Part shown: one piece after another, positions 42,763 to 50,826 of the stretch
Layout: each line of letters begins with the position of its first letter
How positions within the stretch are numbered: position 1 is the stretch's first letter
Source: Candidatus Eisenbacteria bacterium
GTDB taxonomy: Bacteria; Eisenbacteria; RBG-16-71-46; CAIMUX01; JAHJDP01
Direction: 5' to 3'
Assembly: GCA_018831195.1 (NCBI GenBank)
Contig: JAHJDP010000077.1
Span: 124,001 to 188,000, forward strand
DNA: 64,000 bases
Program-made: the position numbers and the translations under genes
The notes under the pieces: model-generated
Seen by the model: only the letters and a program-made list of their open reading frames with translations
Databases searched by the model: none
Told to the model about the DNA's origin: nothing

Positions 42763-44457
42763 TCATCGTTTCTCCTCCGGCTTTGCGCCCGGCGAAGCCT
42801 TTGCCCCGCGCACCACTATCGCCAAGGCATCGCTGACAATCGCCTGGGCTTCTTCAATGATCCGATGCAGATGATCCTTTCCACGGAAACTCTCCGCATA
42901 GATCTTATAAATATCCTCTGTGCCCGACGGACGCGCCGCAAACCATCCGCCCTCTGTTACGACTTTCAAACCACCGATAGAAGCGCCGTTCCCCGGCGCT
43001 TGCGTGAGGATGGTTTGGATCTTCTCCCCGGCCAGATCGGAACGCCGGACTTGTTGTGCCGATAGATTTTTCAGGATTTCCTTTTGCGTGCGGTCCGCCG
43101 GAGCCTCCACGCGCTCCGCGACAGGCTCACCCAGCTCGCGCGTCAGCTCCTGGTAAATCTCGCCGGGATTGCGGCCCATCCGCGCCGTGATCTCCGCGGC
43201 GAGCAGCGCCGCGACGATACCATCCTTGTCCGTCGTCCAGACGCCGCCGTTCAGACGAACAAAAGAGGCTCCCGCGCTTTCTTCTCCGCCGAAACCCAGC
43301 GAGCCGTCGAGGAGACCATCCACGAACCACTTGAAACCGACCGGCACCTCGTGGAGCTTCCGCCCCAGCCGCGCAGCGACGCGATCGATCATCCGGCTGC
43401 TCACGACTGTTTTTCCCACCGCCGCCCGCTCGTTCCACCGCGGCCGATGCTGAAAAAGATAATGGATGGCGACGGCAAGGTAGTGGTTGGGCGGCAGCAA
43501 TCCCGCCCCTCGGGTGACGATCCCATGCCGGTCATGGTCGGTGTCGCAAGCGAAGGCGATATCGAAGCGATCTTTCAGACCGATCAGGCTCTCCATTGCA
43601 TAAGGCGAGGAGGGGTCCATGCGGATCTGGCCGTCCCAATCCACCGTCATGAACCGGAAGGTCGGATCGACGGTTTCATTGACGACGGTCAAGTTCAGTC
43701 CGTAGCGTTCGGCAATCCGCCCCCAGTAATGAACGCCGGCGCCGCCGAGCGGATCCACCCCCAGATTGATCTTCGCGTCGCGGATGACCTCCATGTCGAT
43801 CACAGATCCGAGGTCGCTGATATACGCTTCGAGATAGTTATGCCGATGGGTCGTTGAGGCGCGAAGAGCCTTCTCATGGGGAATCCTCTTCACACCCCGG
43901 AGGTTATTCTCGAGGAGCTCATTCGCCTTGGCCTCGATCCAGCCGGTCACCGTGGTCTCCGCCGGACCGCCATTGGGTGGGTTGTACTTAAAGCCGCCGT
44001 CATGGGGCGGATTGTGCGACGGCGTGATCACGATGCCGTCGGCAAGTCCCGTCTTGCGCCCCAGGTTGTACATAAGAATCGCGTGGGAAACGGCCGGTGT
44101 CGGTGTGTATTCGTCACCCTCCGCGATCATCACATCCACCTCGTTGGCGGCAAGCACTTCAAGCGCGCCCGCGAGCGCCGGCGCTGAGAGCGCATGCGTA
44201 TCGATGCCGATAAAGAGAGGACCGTCGATCTGCTGCCGCATTCGATACAGGCAGATCGCCTGAGTGATGGCTAGGATATGCCGTTCATTGAAGGCCCTGT
44301 CGAATGCGGAGCCGCGATGGCCGGATGTACCGAACGCCACGCGCTGCTCAGGAATGGCAGGATCAGGCGTCTCCGTATAGTAAGCTGTGACCAACTTCGT
44401 CACATCAACCAGCATTCCGGGTGAAGGCCGCTTTCCTGCCAGCGGACTTACTTTCAT
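42763..44457 (-). CDS. pgm: Phosphoglucomutase, alpha-D-glucose phosphate-specific
   Basis: A 564-residue enzyme of full family length that interconverts glucose-1-phosphate and glucose-6-phosphate. The phosphoserine loop is TPSHNPPHDGG (Ser147), the metal loop is 'ACDTDHDRHGIV', the sugar-binding loop is 'GGEESAGASF', and the phosphate-binding loop is 'ARPSGTEDIYKIYAES' near the C-terminus. 'VAFGTSGHRGSAFDRAFNE' is the typical N-terminal signature of the bacterial alpha-specific type. It lies directly upstream of a glycogen phosphorylase remnant, pointing to a former glycogen-mobilisation operon. All catalytic loops are intact. Confidence 0.95.
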   Translation of the reverse strand: MKVSPLAGKRPSPGMLVDVTKLVTAYYTETPDPAIPEQRVAFGTSGHRGSAFDRAFNERHILAITQAICLYRMRQQIDGPLFIGIDTHALSAPALAGALEVLAANEVDVMIAEGDEYTPTPAVSHAILMYNLGRKTGLADGIVITPSHNPPHDGGFKYNPPNGGPAETTVTGWIEAKANELLENNLRGVKRIPHEKALRASTTHRHNYLEAYISDLGSVIDMEVIRDAKINLGVDPLGGAGVHYWGRIAERYGLNLTVVNETVDPTFRFMTVDWDGQIRMDPSSPYAMESLIGLKDRFDIAFACDTDHDRHGIVTRGAGLLPPNHYLAVAIHYLFQHRPRWNERAAVGKTVVSSRMIDRVAARLGRKLHEVPVGFKWFVDGLLDGSLGFGGEESAGASFVRLNGGVWTTDKDGIVAALLAAEITARMGRNPGEIYQELTRELGEPVAERVEAPADRTQKEILKNLSAQQVRRSDLAGEKIQTILTQAPGNGASIGGLKVVTEGGWFAARPSGTEDIYKIYAESFRGKDHLHRIIEEAQAIVSDALAIVVRGAKASPGAKPEEKR

Positions 44458-44466
44458 CGAGCCCTC

Positions 44467-44740
44467 CTATGCAATGATCTTGGCTATGGCGAAAGCTGCG
44501 GCTGCGGCGAGAGCGCCGATCAGCATGCTCTGAATCGCACTGCGCAGCAGTCGCGTACCAGTGAAGCGACCTTTTATATATCCAAATGCCGCCAGCGCCG
44601 CCAGGGTCGCCGCTGCTGAGAATACCAAACCTGTCCGCGCGTTGGAGAAAAGAAAATAGGGCCCCAGCAGCACAAAACCTCCGGCAATATACGCGGCGGC
44701 GATGGTGCCCTGCTGAGCCGATCCGCGCACATCCCATGCT
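44467..44740 (-). pseudogene. C-terminal fragment of a VIT1/CCC1-family transporter
   Basis: About 90 residues remain: 'GSAQQGTIAAAYIAGGFVLL', 'GPYFLFSNARTGLVFSAAAT', 'FGYIKGRFTGTRLLRSAIQS' and 'MLIGALAAAAAFAIAKIIA'. This matches the last three membrane helices of VIT/CCC1 iron/manganese transporters, including the KGRFTG-x-x-x-LRSA turn. The N-terminal metal-binding half is gone; the frame begins at the very end of the radical SAM gene with no start codon in place. It is a remnant of a third gene removed from this cluster. Confidence 0.7.
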
Positions 44741-46217
44741 ACCGTATGTTCAGTTCGCAGATCCGGCGGAAATGGAATCCGTAGATGGCCAGCCGGATGG
44801 CCAGAGGCAGAGATCGCGGCCGGATGAAGGCCGTGGAAAATATCAGGGACCAATACTGCTTGCGCCCCTTTCCGGCGATGCCCAGTCGATAGGCGCAGCG
44901 GCAGACCGCCAGCAGGTCGTTCATATCGAGATGGGCGGCGAATTTGGGGGGATTGTATTCCTTCAAGAAGGTCCGGATGCGCCTGTAGTAAGGTTTCGGC
45001 GCGTAGATGTGAGACAGGACGCGCTCGTATCCTTCCTTCAGCGTCTTCATCGTCATCCGTGGTATAACATTCGTGGATCCATCGGTGTTATCCCCGGACA
45101 TCTCATCAATCAGGCGCCCCTCCTTCTTCAAGCGCTCATAAAGTCGTGTTCCATGGGGCGCCTGGAGCAGGCCCACCATGGCCGTGACGACGCCGCTGCG
45201 CTGGATGAAATCGATCTGACGCTGGAAAATCGAAGGCGTATCACTGTCGAAGCCGACGATGAACCCTCCCTGCACCTCGAGACCGGCGCGCTGTATCTGC
45301 TTGACGCTTTCAACCAGGTCGCGGTTCCGGTTTTGAGCCTTGTTGCACTCGCGCAAGGCACTATCATCGGGCGTTTCGATCCCTACAAACACCGTTTCGA
45401 AACCAGCCGCCACCATCATGGCCATCAGTTCCTCATCGTCAGCCAGATTAATGGAGACTTCCGTATTGAAGGGCATGCCGGTTCGTCCCCGGCGCCAGCT
45501 GATCAGCGCCGGCAGGAGCTCCTGCTTGAGTTGTTTGCGATTGCCGATGAAGTTGTCGTCGACAATGAAGACTCCCCGGCGCCAGCCCCGGTCATACAAG
45601 TGTTGAAGATCAGCGATGACCTGCGCCGCTGATTTGGTGCGGGGACGATGGCCGAACAAGGTGGTGACATTGCAGAACTCACAACCAAAGGGGCAGCCTC
45701 GGGAGTACTGAATGCTCATTGATGCGTAATGTCTCAAATCGACGAGATCCCATAGGGGCGTGGGCGATTGCCGGAGATCAGCGAACTCTTTCGTGCTGTA
45801 GATCTCTTTGGCGCAGCCGTCCTCGAAATCCCGGATGAAGGGGGGCAAGGTCAACTCGGCCTCATTGAGAACGAAATGATCAACCTGTTCGAAGGTCTCA
45901 TGCTCAGCGGTGAAGAGCGGCCCCCCCGCAACAACTTTGACACCGGCCTCTCTGCAGCGCGTCATCAGGGAGAGGGCCGATTCGCGCTGGATGTTCATCG
46001 CGCTGACCAGAGCCAGATCGGCCCAGGCGAGGTCTTCCCGGGTCAGGCCGGTAACGTTGGTATCGATCAGGCGTTTGTTCCAAGCTTTCGGCAGCAGGGC
46101 CGCCACGGTGATCAAGCCAAGGGGTTGGTGACCGGATTTCTTGCGCACAAAGGCCAGCGCGTACTTAAAGCTCCAAAAGGTGTCGGGAAACTGCGGGTAA
46201 ATCAGTAATACATTCAT
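44739..46217 (-). CDS. B12-binding domain radical SAM protein (DUF4070 type)
   Basis: A 492-residue enzyme. An N-terminal cobalamin-binding-like Rossmann domain (residues ~1-130) precedes the radical SAM core with CxxxCxxC (Cys175, Cys179, Cys182, in 'YSRGCPFGCEFC'). The S-adenosylmethionine-contact stretch GIETPDDSAL and a DUF4070-type C-terminus (~from 365) follow. The B12 domain lacks the classic DxHxxG, so cobalamin may be bound base-off or not at all. Relatives include hopanoid C-2 methylase-like and uncharacterised enzymes; the substrate cannot be predicted. The region holding its start codon is duplicated just upstream (46277-46328). Confidence 0.85.
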   Translation of the reverse strand: MNVLLIYPQFPDTFWSFKYALAFVRKKSGHQPLGLITVAALLPKAWNKRLIDTNVTGLTREDLAWADLALVSAMNIQRESALSLMTRCREAGVKVVAGGPLFTAEHETFEQVDHFVLNEAELTLPPFIRDFEDGCAKEIYSTKEFADLRQSPTPLWDLVDLRHYASMSIQYSRGCPFGCEFCNVTTLFGHRPRTKSAAQVIADLQHLYDRGWRRGVFIVDDNFIGNRKQLKQELLPALISWRRGRTGMPFNTEVSINLADDEELMAMMVAAGFETVFVGIETPDDSALRECNKAQNRNRDLVESVKQIQRAGLEVQGGFIVGFDSDTPSIFQRQIDFIQRSGVVTAMVGLLQAPHGTRLYERLKKEGRLIDEMSGDNTDGSTNVIPRMTMKTLKEGYERVLSHIYAPKPYYRRIRTFLKEYNPPKFAAHLDMNDLLAVCRCAYRLGIAGKGRKQYWSLIFSTAFIRPRSLPLAIRLAIYGFHFRRICELNIR

Positions 46218-46328
46218 GGCGCCCTTTCCTGCTTTACCGCGCGGCGGTGGAGTCTTTTATACAGTGAGTCGGCAAGACATTCATGGCGCCTTTTCCCGTT
46301 GTGCCGCGCGGCGTCAAGACTCTTCATA
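46210..46328. repeat. Imperfect tandem duplication (~50 bp, 67-bp offset)
   Basis: ACATTCATGGCGCCCTTTCC at 46210 and ACATTCATGGCGCCTTTTCC at 46277 begin two related stretches that continue through CCGCGCGGCG to TCTT(T/C)ATA. The first copy contains the start codon and ribosome site of the radical SAM gene (minus strand). The second copy is therefore an orphan translation-initiation region. Confidence 0.7.
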
Positions 46329-46389
46329 CCATAAGAATCTTCGACGCGGCCGCTGAGGAAGGCAATCGGCCAAAGGATGGATAAAGGAG

Positions 46390-47100
46390 CTAGTCCTTTG
46401 GGTGGATGGGTCCGGCAGATTCCGCCGGTGGACGATCCGCGGGGATTTCGGTCAGCCGCTCTCGGTGGGCAAAGCTGGCCAGCTCCAAGCGCGTATGCAA
46501 GGCCAGTTTCTCCAGAATATTATGGACATGGCTCTTGACCGTATGGACCGCGATGTGGAGTTTGGCGGCGATCTCTTTGTTGCTCTTTCCACCGGCAATC
46601 TGATCCATGACCTCGCGTTCCCGCTTGGTCAGCCTGACCGCCCGCAGCAACTGGTCCGGGTTTCCATGTTGGATCGCGTGCTCCACGATCTGGGAAAAGA
46701 GCGAGCCCGCCAGAGGCGGCGGCAGAACCTTCTTGCCGGTGGCGACTTCCCTGATGGTATGCAGGAAGTCATCAAGACTGGCATCCTTGAGAATGAATCC
46801 CGAAACGCCGGCCTTGACGAAGGTAACGACGTCAACCTGGACAGGGATCAGGTCCATCACGATCACTTGAGTCTCAGGCAACTCCGTCTTGATCGAATGC
46901 ACCACGCGCACGCTGTTCTGGCTCCTTAGACCGGTATCCAGCAGGACCACTTGGGGCTTCAGTTTCCTCGCCTTTGTTAAAGCATCTCCATTGCCGGTCG
47001 TTGCCACGGCCTTAATGTCGGGCTGTTCATTGAGCATGGCCGTGATCCCTTCGCGCAGCAGGCGATTGTCTTCGATCAGCAGTACCCGAATCCTGGTCAT
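46390..47100 (-). CDS. LuxR/NarL family response regulator
   Basis: A 236-residue regulator. The receiver domain (residues 1-120) has the acidic pair in LLIEDN, the phospho-acceptor Asp in 'VVLLDTGL' and the Lys in FILKDAS. The C-terminal helix-turn-helix (~150-215: 'LTKREREVMDQIAGGKSNKEIAAKLHIAVHTVKSHVHNILEKL') is typical of NarL/FixJ proteins. The start is ATG 47100, whose ATGA overlaps the stop of the gene upstream, so it is co-translated with that chimeric gene. No kinase is next to it; its inducing signal is unknown. Its place among stress genes suggests a hypoxia or starvation regulator. Confidence 0.88.
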   Translation of the reverse strand: MTRIRVLLIEDNRLLREGITAMLNEQPDIKAVATTGNGDALTKARKLKPQVVLLDTGLRSQNSVRVVHSIKTELPETQVIVMDLIPVQVDVVTFVKAGVSGFILKDASLDDFLHTIREVATGKKVLPPPLAGSLFSQIVEHAIQHGNPDQLLRAVRLTKREREVMDQIAGGKSNKEIAAKLHIAVHTVKSHVHNILEKLALHTRLELASFAHRERLTEIPADRPPAESAGPIHPKD

Positions 47101-47813
47101 GAGTGATTCTCCCTCCCAGCGCGGGCGAAATCGATAAAGCCGCGCTCCGGATCGGTGTGGATGAGCTTCACCCGCACCCGATCCCCCACATCGAGCCCCT
47201 GCATTCCTTCGGTGATGCGCCCCTCCACCGGTGGGTTGAAGATGCGCGCCCACGTCCCCTTGGGAGAGGTGCCGGTGACGACGCCGTCGAACAGGTGTCC
47301 GATTCGACGATCAAGCAGGCAGGCTGCCGCCGTCTTGACCAGCCTTTGCGTCATGAGATCCGTGCTCAACCGCTCCGGCAGCATGGGAAAATTCTGGGGC
47401 GGTGTGTAGATCGAGGTCGTGTTGGCGGCGGCATGCGCATCCACCGCCGAGCCCGATGGCACCAGGGTGCTGACATCAGCAACGGCCACCATCACCTTGA
47501 CGCCGCCTCCCGGGAGCGCCGGGGCCGGAAAATCGGGTTCGAGCCCGCGCCGGCGTATTTCCTGCCGATCCGTCATGCGGTCAAATGTTTCCATACCAAC
47601 GATGCGTTCGCCGAGGTGGACTTGTTCCATGCGTCTCTTGAACTCGCCCTTTGCTTCTCCGGGACCCATAATGTATATAGACTCCGCGTCACGCAGGCGA
47701 GCGATGATCGCATCGTAGTATTTGTTCAAGTGTCCGGTAAGCGATTTCTCGCGACTGTCGTCGGCCGGAACTTGCTGTGCTTCATACGATCCCTTGAGGG
47801 GTGCGTCACCCAC
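47097..47813 (-). CDS. Chimeric gene: eRF1-like 'translational machinery' segment fused to an RNase II/R remnant with S1 domain
   Basis: A 238-residue frame with three parts. Residues ~15-85 ('LTGHLNKYYDAIIARLRDAE', then 'GPGEAKGEF' and 'ETFDRMTDRQ') match small eRF1/Pelota-like proteins found in stress clusters. Residues ~103-155 ('VMVAVADVSTLVPSGSAVDA' and 'TSIYTPPQNFPMLPERLSTDL') are a piece of the RNB catalytic domain. Residues ~160-235 ('RRIGHLFDGVVTGTSPKG', 'LDVGDRVRVKLIH') are the S1 domain that ends RNase R-type proteins. Most of the RNB core is deleted, so exonuclease activity is unlikely. The start codon is GTG. It overlaps the LuxR regulator downstream. It may be a pseudogene that happens to stay open. 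Confidence 0.65.
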   Translation of the reverse strand: MGDAPLKGSYEAQQVPADDSREKSLTGHLNKYYDAIIARLRDAESIYIMGPGEAKGEFKRRMEQVHLGERIVGMETFDRMTDRQEIRRRGLEPDFPAPALPGGGVKVMVAVADVSTLVPSGSAVDAHAAANTTSIYTPPQNFPMLPERLSTDLMTQRLVKTAAACLLDRRIGHLFDGVVTGTSPKGTWARIFNPPVEGRITEGMQGLDVGDRVRVKLIHTDPERGFIDFARAGRENHS

Positions 47814-48015
47814 CGGCTTTTCCGGTCTCCTGAAAGCCCAGCGGGCTTTGTTATGATCGCAACCTCTTTAATGTACAGGCTCCCTCCCTCAATGGGATCG
47901 ATTTTATCTCATCATGCTGGAATCCTCAAATGCCTCTTTCGGTGAAATCCTTTCTTCACCTCGAAAATTAGTGTAGAGGATGAAGGAAGGGAACAGCAAC
48001 CCAAGGAGGACCCGC
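47814..48015. other. Divergent promoter region
   Basis: Lies between the minus-strand chimeric gene and the plus-strand Hsp20-like gene. TTCGGTGAA and TTCACCTCGAA at ~47938-47965 form an imperfect inverted repeat. No classic CIRCE element is seen despite the chaperone genes downstream. Confidence 0.3.
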
Positions 48016-48372
48016 ATGCGACCGGAGATGCTGGAGGAGATTGAGAGAGAGATCACACGGCTGCGCCGCCGGTACGCGATGCTCATGCGTGAGAGGACCG
48101 GCGTGCGGGAGGTCATCGCCCGGTGGGCCGCTCAGGCCACCGGCCTCTGCTGGTTTGTGCCTCTTGAAGATGTGGTCGAATCCGACATCGACGTGGAGAT
48201 CACGCGTGAAGTTCTCATTGTTCGCGCCAACAGGACCTGGCCCGAACCCGCGATCCTGATAGGTATCCTTCCCGTGCCTCCCGGATTCGATCCCGAGCAC
48301 CCGATCATCCGATTTACCGAGGAGACTCTGGAAGTGCGGATCCGGCGCGTCCGTTCCGGGGGGTCGCGATGA
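48016..48372 (+). CDS. Hsp20/alpha-crystallin-like small protein
   Basis: A 118-residue protein. The N-terminal half is helical and basic ('[20 protein letters not shown]'). The C-terminal half has the strand pattern of an alpha-crystallin/CS domain ('[17 protein letters not shown]', '[28 protein letters not shown]'), though it is shorter and more diverged than typical Hsp20. AAGGAGGA precedes the ATG at 48016. The stop overlaps the dnaJ start (ATGA), so it is part of a chaperone operon; a holdase working with the DnaJ protein is the natural reading. Confidence 0.65.
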   Translation: MRPEMLEEIEREITRLRRRYAMLMRERTGVREVIARWAAQATGLCWFVPLEDVVESDIDVEITREVLIVRANRTWPEPAILIGILPVPPGFDPEHPIIRFTEETLEVRIRRVRSGGSR

Positions 48373-49448
48373 AGACCCACTACGAGATCCTTGGTGTTGC
48401 GAGCTCCGCCACCCCCGCGGAAATCAAGAAGGCGTACCGCACCCTCGCCCTCAAATACCATCCGGACAGAAACCCTGATGACAAGAGCGCCGAGGAAAAG
48501 TTCAAGGAACTGGCCGGATCTTACGAGATTCTCTCCGATCCGGAGAAGCGCCGAGAGTATGACGACACCTTGGCGGGCCGGGCGCCATCCGGAACCGGAC
48601 AAGGCGGCCCCTTCGGGGCTGACGGATCGGCCACTTACGCGTCGGATGCGCCGTCGATGTCGATCGACGAGATCCTGCGCCGTTTCGGCGGCATTTTCGG
48701 CGGAGAGTTCGGCGAGACGATCCACCGCTCGCGCGGCGCGGCCCGCCCCGGGTATGATGCCGAGGTCCAACTCGAGGTCGACTTCCGCACGGCGGCCCTG
48801 GGGGGAAAGGTTTCTGTCTCACTCTCAAGCGCGGTCGCCTGCCCGCGCTGCCGTGGACGGGGCGCCGTGGGTGACCATCCGGAATGTACAACATGCCGGG
48901 GGAGTGGGCGGGTCACCGCGCAGTCCCGGGATAAGGGGCAGTTCTTTACCATGACCCGCCCCTGCGCGGCCTGTCACGGCACCGGCGTCGATCCCGCTAA
49001 GGAATGCCCGGAGTGCCGCGGCGAGGGCACGGTCGAACGAACGCGCACGCTCAACATCACCATTCCGGAAGGAACGAAGGATAAGGCGATTCTCAGCCTT
49101 AAGGGACTGGGGGGCGCCGGGACGGGGGGTGGTCCGTCAGGGGATCTTTTGGTCCATGTCAATGTACGCCCCGATCCGGTCTTCCGCCGCGAGGAGAATG
49201 ATATTCACTCAGAGGTCCCGGTTCCCGCGGCCACCGCGGCCCTCGGAGGCAAAGCGCCGATGCAGACCCTTCGCGGGCGGGTCCAGCTGGCCATCCCGCC
49301 GGGAACCTCATCCGGCGCGCAACTCAGGCTGCGGGGCCAGGGTATCCGTGGAGGGGATCATGTCGCGCGGGTCATGATCACCGTGCCCGGGAAACTGACC
49401 TCGAAACAGCGGGAGCTGTTCGAGGCGCTGGGAAAGTGCGGGGCGTGA
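48369..49448 (+). CDS. dnaJ: DnaJ-type molecular co-chaperone
   Basis: A 359-residue type I J protein. The J domain (1-66) has the HPD motif at 31-33, with a short Gly-rich linker after it. The zinc-finger region is present: [24 protein letters not shown] and CPECRGEG, four CxxCxGxG-type repeats binding two zincs. C-terminal substrate-binding domains I and II follow ('[22 protein letters not shown]', '[18 protein letters not shown]'). It stimulates DnaK ATPase and delivers unfolded substrates. It overlaps the Hsp20-like gene. Whether it is the housekeeping DnaJ or a specialised paralogue cannot be decided, because dnaK and grpE are not adjacent. Confidence 0.9.
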   Translation: MKTHYEILGVASSATPAEIKKAYRTLALKYHPDRNPDDKSAEEKFKELAGSYEILSDPEKRREYDDTLAGRAPSGTGQGGPFGADGSATYASDAPSMSIDEILRRFGGIFGGEFGETIHRSRGAARPGYDAEVQLEVDFRTAALGGKVSVSLSSAVACPRCRGRGAVGDHPECTTCRGSGRVTAQSRDKGQFFTMTRPCAACHGTGVDPAKECPECRGEGTVERTRTLNITIPEGTKDKAILSLKGLGGAGTGGGPSGDLLVHVNVRPDPVFRREENDIHSEVPVPAATAALGGKAPMQTLRGRVQLAIPPGTSSGAQLRLRGQGIRGGDHVARVMITVPGKLTSKQRELFEALGKCGA

Positions 49449-49502
49449 AAGTCCGGCGCCTCGAATAACCTGATGCGCCCCACCCTTATGAATCGTCGTC
49501 TA

Positions 49503-49961
49503 TCAGCTTCCGGTGGATGCGGCCGGTTGACCGGGGAGCAGAGATCGGACCTGATCCAGAAGCGATTCCATATCAAACGGTTTGTCTAACAATGCCACGG
49601 CGCCCTGTCGCAACGCCGCTGCATGGGTTTCCGCGTCGCCGAAAGCGGTGATCAAAATCATGGGGGGCGCTTTTGGGATCCGATGGAGCCCTTCCACAAC
49701 CTCCATCCCCGTCAAGCCAGGCATCCGGATGTCAGAGATGATGACGTCGTAGTGCTCTTCATTGGTCTCGTTGACATAGGACGTCAGGTGGCTCAGGAGA
49801 TTAATCCCGTTACTGCACTGGGTGACATGGTAGCCATCCTTGCGCAGCACCGAGGCAATCAGACGACACATCTCGTTATCATCCTCAGCGAGGAGGACCC
49901 GGAACTTCTCTTTCATTTGCACATCTGATTTCGGATGGGACTCCATATTCTTCTTTCGCAT
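49503..49961 (-). CDS. Stand-alone receiver-domain response regulator
   Basis: A 152-residue protein consisting of one receiver domain with short extensions. It has the acidic pair in LLAEDDNEM, the phospho-acceptor in 'DVIISDIRMPG', the Thr in 'ILITAFGD' and the Lys in LLDKPFD. No output domain is present. AAGGAG lies 8 bases before the ATG at 49961. A well-matched sigma-54 promoter sits ~100 bases upstream. The sequence resembles the receiver half of NtrC-type regulators, so it may be a separated receiver from the collapsed two-component locus beside it, or a CheY-like relay. Confidence 0.8.
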   Translation of the reverse strand: MRKKNMESHPKSDVQMKEKFRVLLAEDDNEMCRLIASVLRKDGYHVTQCSNGINLLSHLTSYVNETNEEHYDVIISDIRMPGLTGMEVVEGLHRIPKAPPMILITAFGDAETHAAALRQGAVALLDKPFDMESLLDQVRSLLPGQPAASTGS

Positions 49962-50064
49962 GGCTGTGCTCCTTTCCATTCCTCCGTCACCGAGATCCGG
50001 CTGGACGGCTGTTACGATGAGATTCACATTGCAGAGAACTCAACCGCTCTCTCCATAGAATGGA

Positions 50065-50079
50065 TCAAGGATCGTGCCA
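50065..50079 (-). promoter_or_regulatory. Sigma-54 (-24/-12) promoter of the receiver gene
   Basis: On the minus strand TGGCACGATCCTTGA matches the sigma-54 consensus TGGCACG-N4-TTGC at all but the last base, with the required 10-base GG/G spacing. It points at the receiver gene starting at 49961. Tandem palindromes that could be activator sites lie 55-100 bp upstream (50133-50165). Confidence 0.7.
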
Positions 50080-50132
50080 TGTGCCGTTGGACATTTCGCA
50101 TGCATTAGGGCCGGGCAACGGGCGCCGGCGTT

Positions 50133-50164
50133 GGGGCATAATGCCCCTGGCGGGCAGATTGCCC
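50133..50164. promoter_or_regulatory. Tandem GGGCA...TGCCC palindromes (candidate activator-binding sites)
   Basis: GGGGCATAATGCCCC (50133-50147) is a perfect palindrome around one base, and GGGCAGATTGCCC (50152-50164) repeats the same GGGCA/TGCCC halves 19 bp further on. The spacing, about two helix turns, suits two dimers of a Fis-type regulator. The truncated NtrC-like gene that begins to the right keeps its DNA-binding domain. Confidence 0.55.
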
Positions 50165-50190
50165 CGGATGGGGGAACTAAAAAATTAACT

Positions 50191-50568
50191 TCAGCCGCTC
50201 GCGTCGCTCACGCCGCCCGCGTCGATTTCCCCCTCCTCGTGGCGGCGGAGTTTGCGGTAAAGGGTTTTTCGATCGAGACCCAAGACGCGCGCGGCCACCG
50301 TGCGATTGCCACCGACAGTTTCGAGCACGTGCTGGATGTAGCGTCGCTCCACCTCATCGAGGGGCGCCAGCTCCTGCGGATTCTCACTGCTCAGGATCAC
50401 GTGGCTTCGTCTGTAATCCCGGATGCGCTCGGGAAGATCCTCAACCGATATCTTTTCGAATCGCGTCAGAGCGACGGCCCGTTCCATCGCATTGCGAAGC
50501 TCCCGTACATTTCCCGGCCATGGATAGGCGAGGAGCTTTTCGGCCACCGCGGTCGAGAGGCCGGTCAC
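50191..50568 (-). pseudogene. C-terminal remnant of an NtrC-type sigma-54 activator
   Basis: Only the end of the AAA+ domain ('LLAYPWPGNVRELRNAMERAVALTRF') and the Fis-type helix-turn-helix ('NRTVAARVLGLDRKTLYRKLRRH') remain. Receiver, Walker A and the GAFTGA loop are missing. The frame opens at a GTG overlapping the stop of the kinase fragment. It could still yield a 125-residue DNA-binding protein that would block rather than activate the nearby sigma-54 promoter. It arises from one deletion that joined kinase and regulator genes. Confidence 0.8.
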
Positions 50569-50753
50569 CGGTCGTTGTTCCGCCAGATGTCTCGCAGGAC
50601 GCCCACCAGACCGTGGCCGAGCACACCGGCATCGTGGGCCATGTCTTTTTCAAATAAGGTGATCTCGCGCTGGATGGTGAGAAATGCATCTATGGCGAGC
50701 AGCAAAAACGCTCCCAACGTAAGGATCACGATAAGCTTGGCAGCGAGTTTCAT
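50565..50753 (-). pseudogene. N-terminal remnant of a membrane sensor kinase
   Basis: The frame encodes one membrane helix ('LAAKLIVILTLGAFLLLAID') and the beginning of an extracytoplasmic sensor ('QREITLFEKDMAHDAGVLGHGLVGVLRDIW'), as found at the start of kinases that pair with NtrC-type regulators. It then stops. The HAMP, histidine and ATPase domains are absent. The break falls at the point where the regulator remnant begins, so a single deletion of perhaps 2-3 kb removed the rest of both genes. Confidence 0.7.
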
Positions 50754-50826
50754 GACATCCTTCCAGACAAGGCCAATCACTTTTCCCGACACCATACACC
50801 CGATGCCGAGTCATCCGGAATCTCTA

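Noticed and set aside
44586-45632. 348-residue plus-strand frame
   Set aside because: Antisense of the radical SAM gene; no motif or ribosome site.
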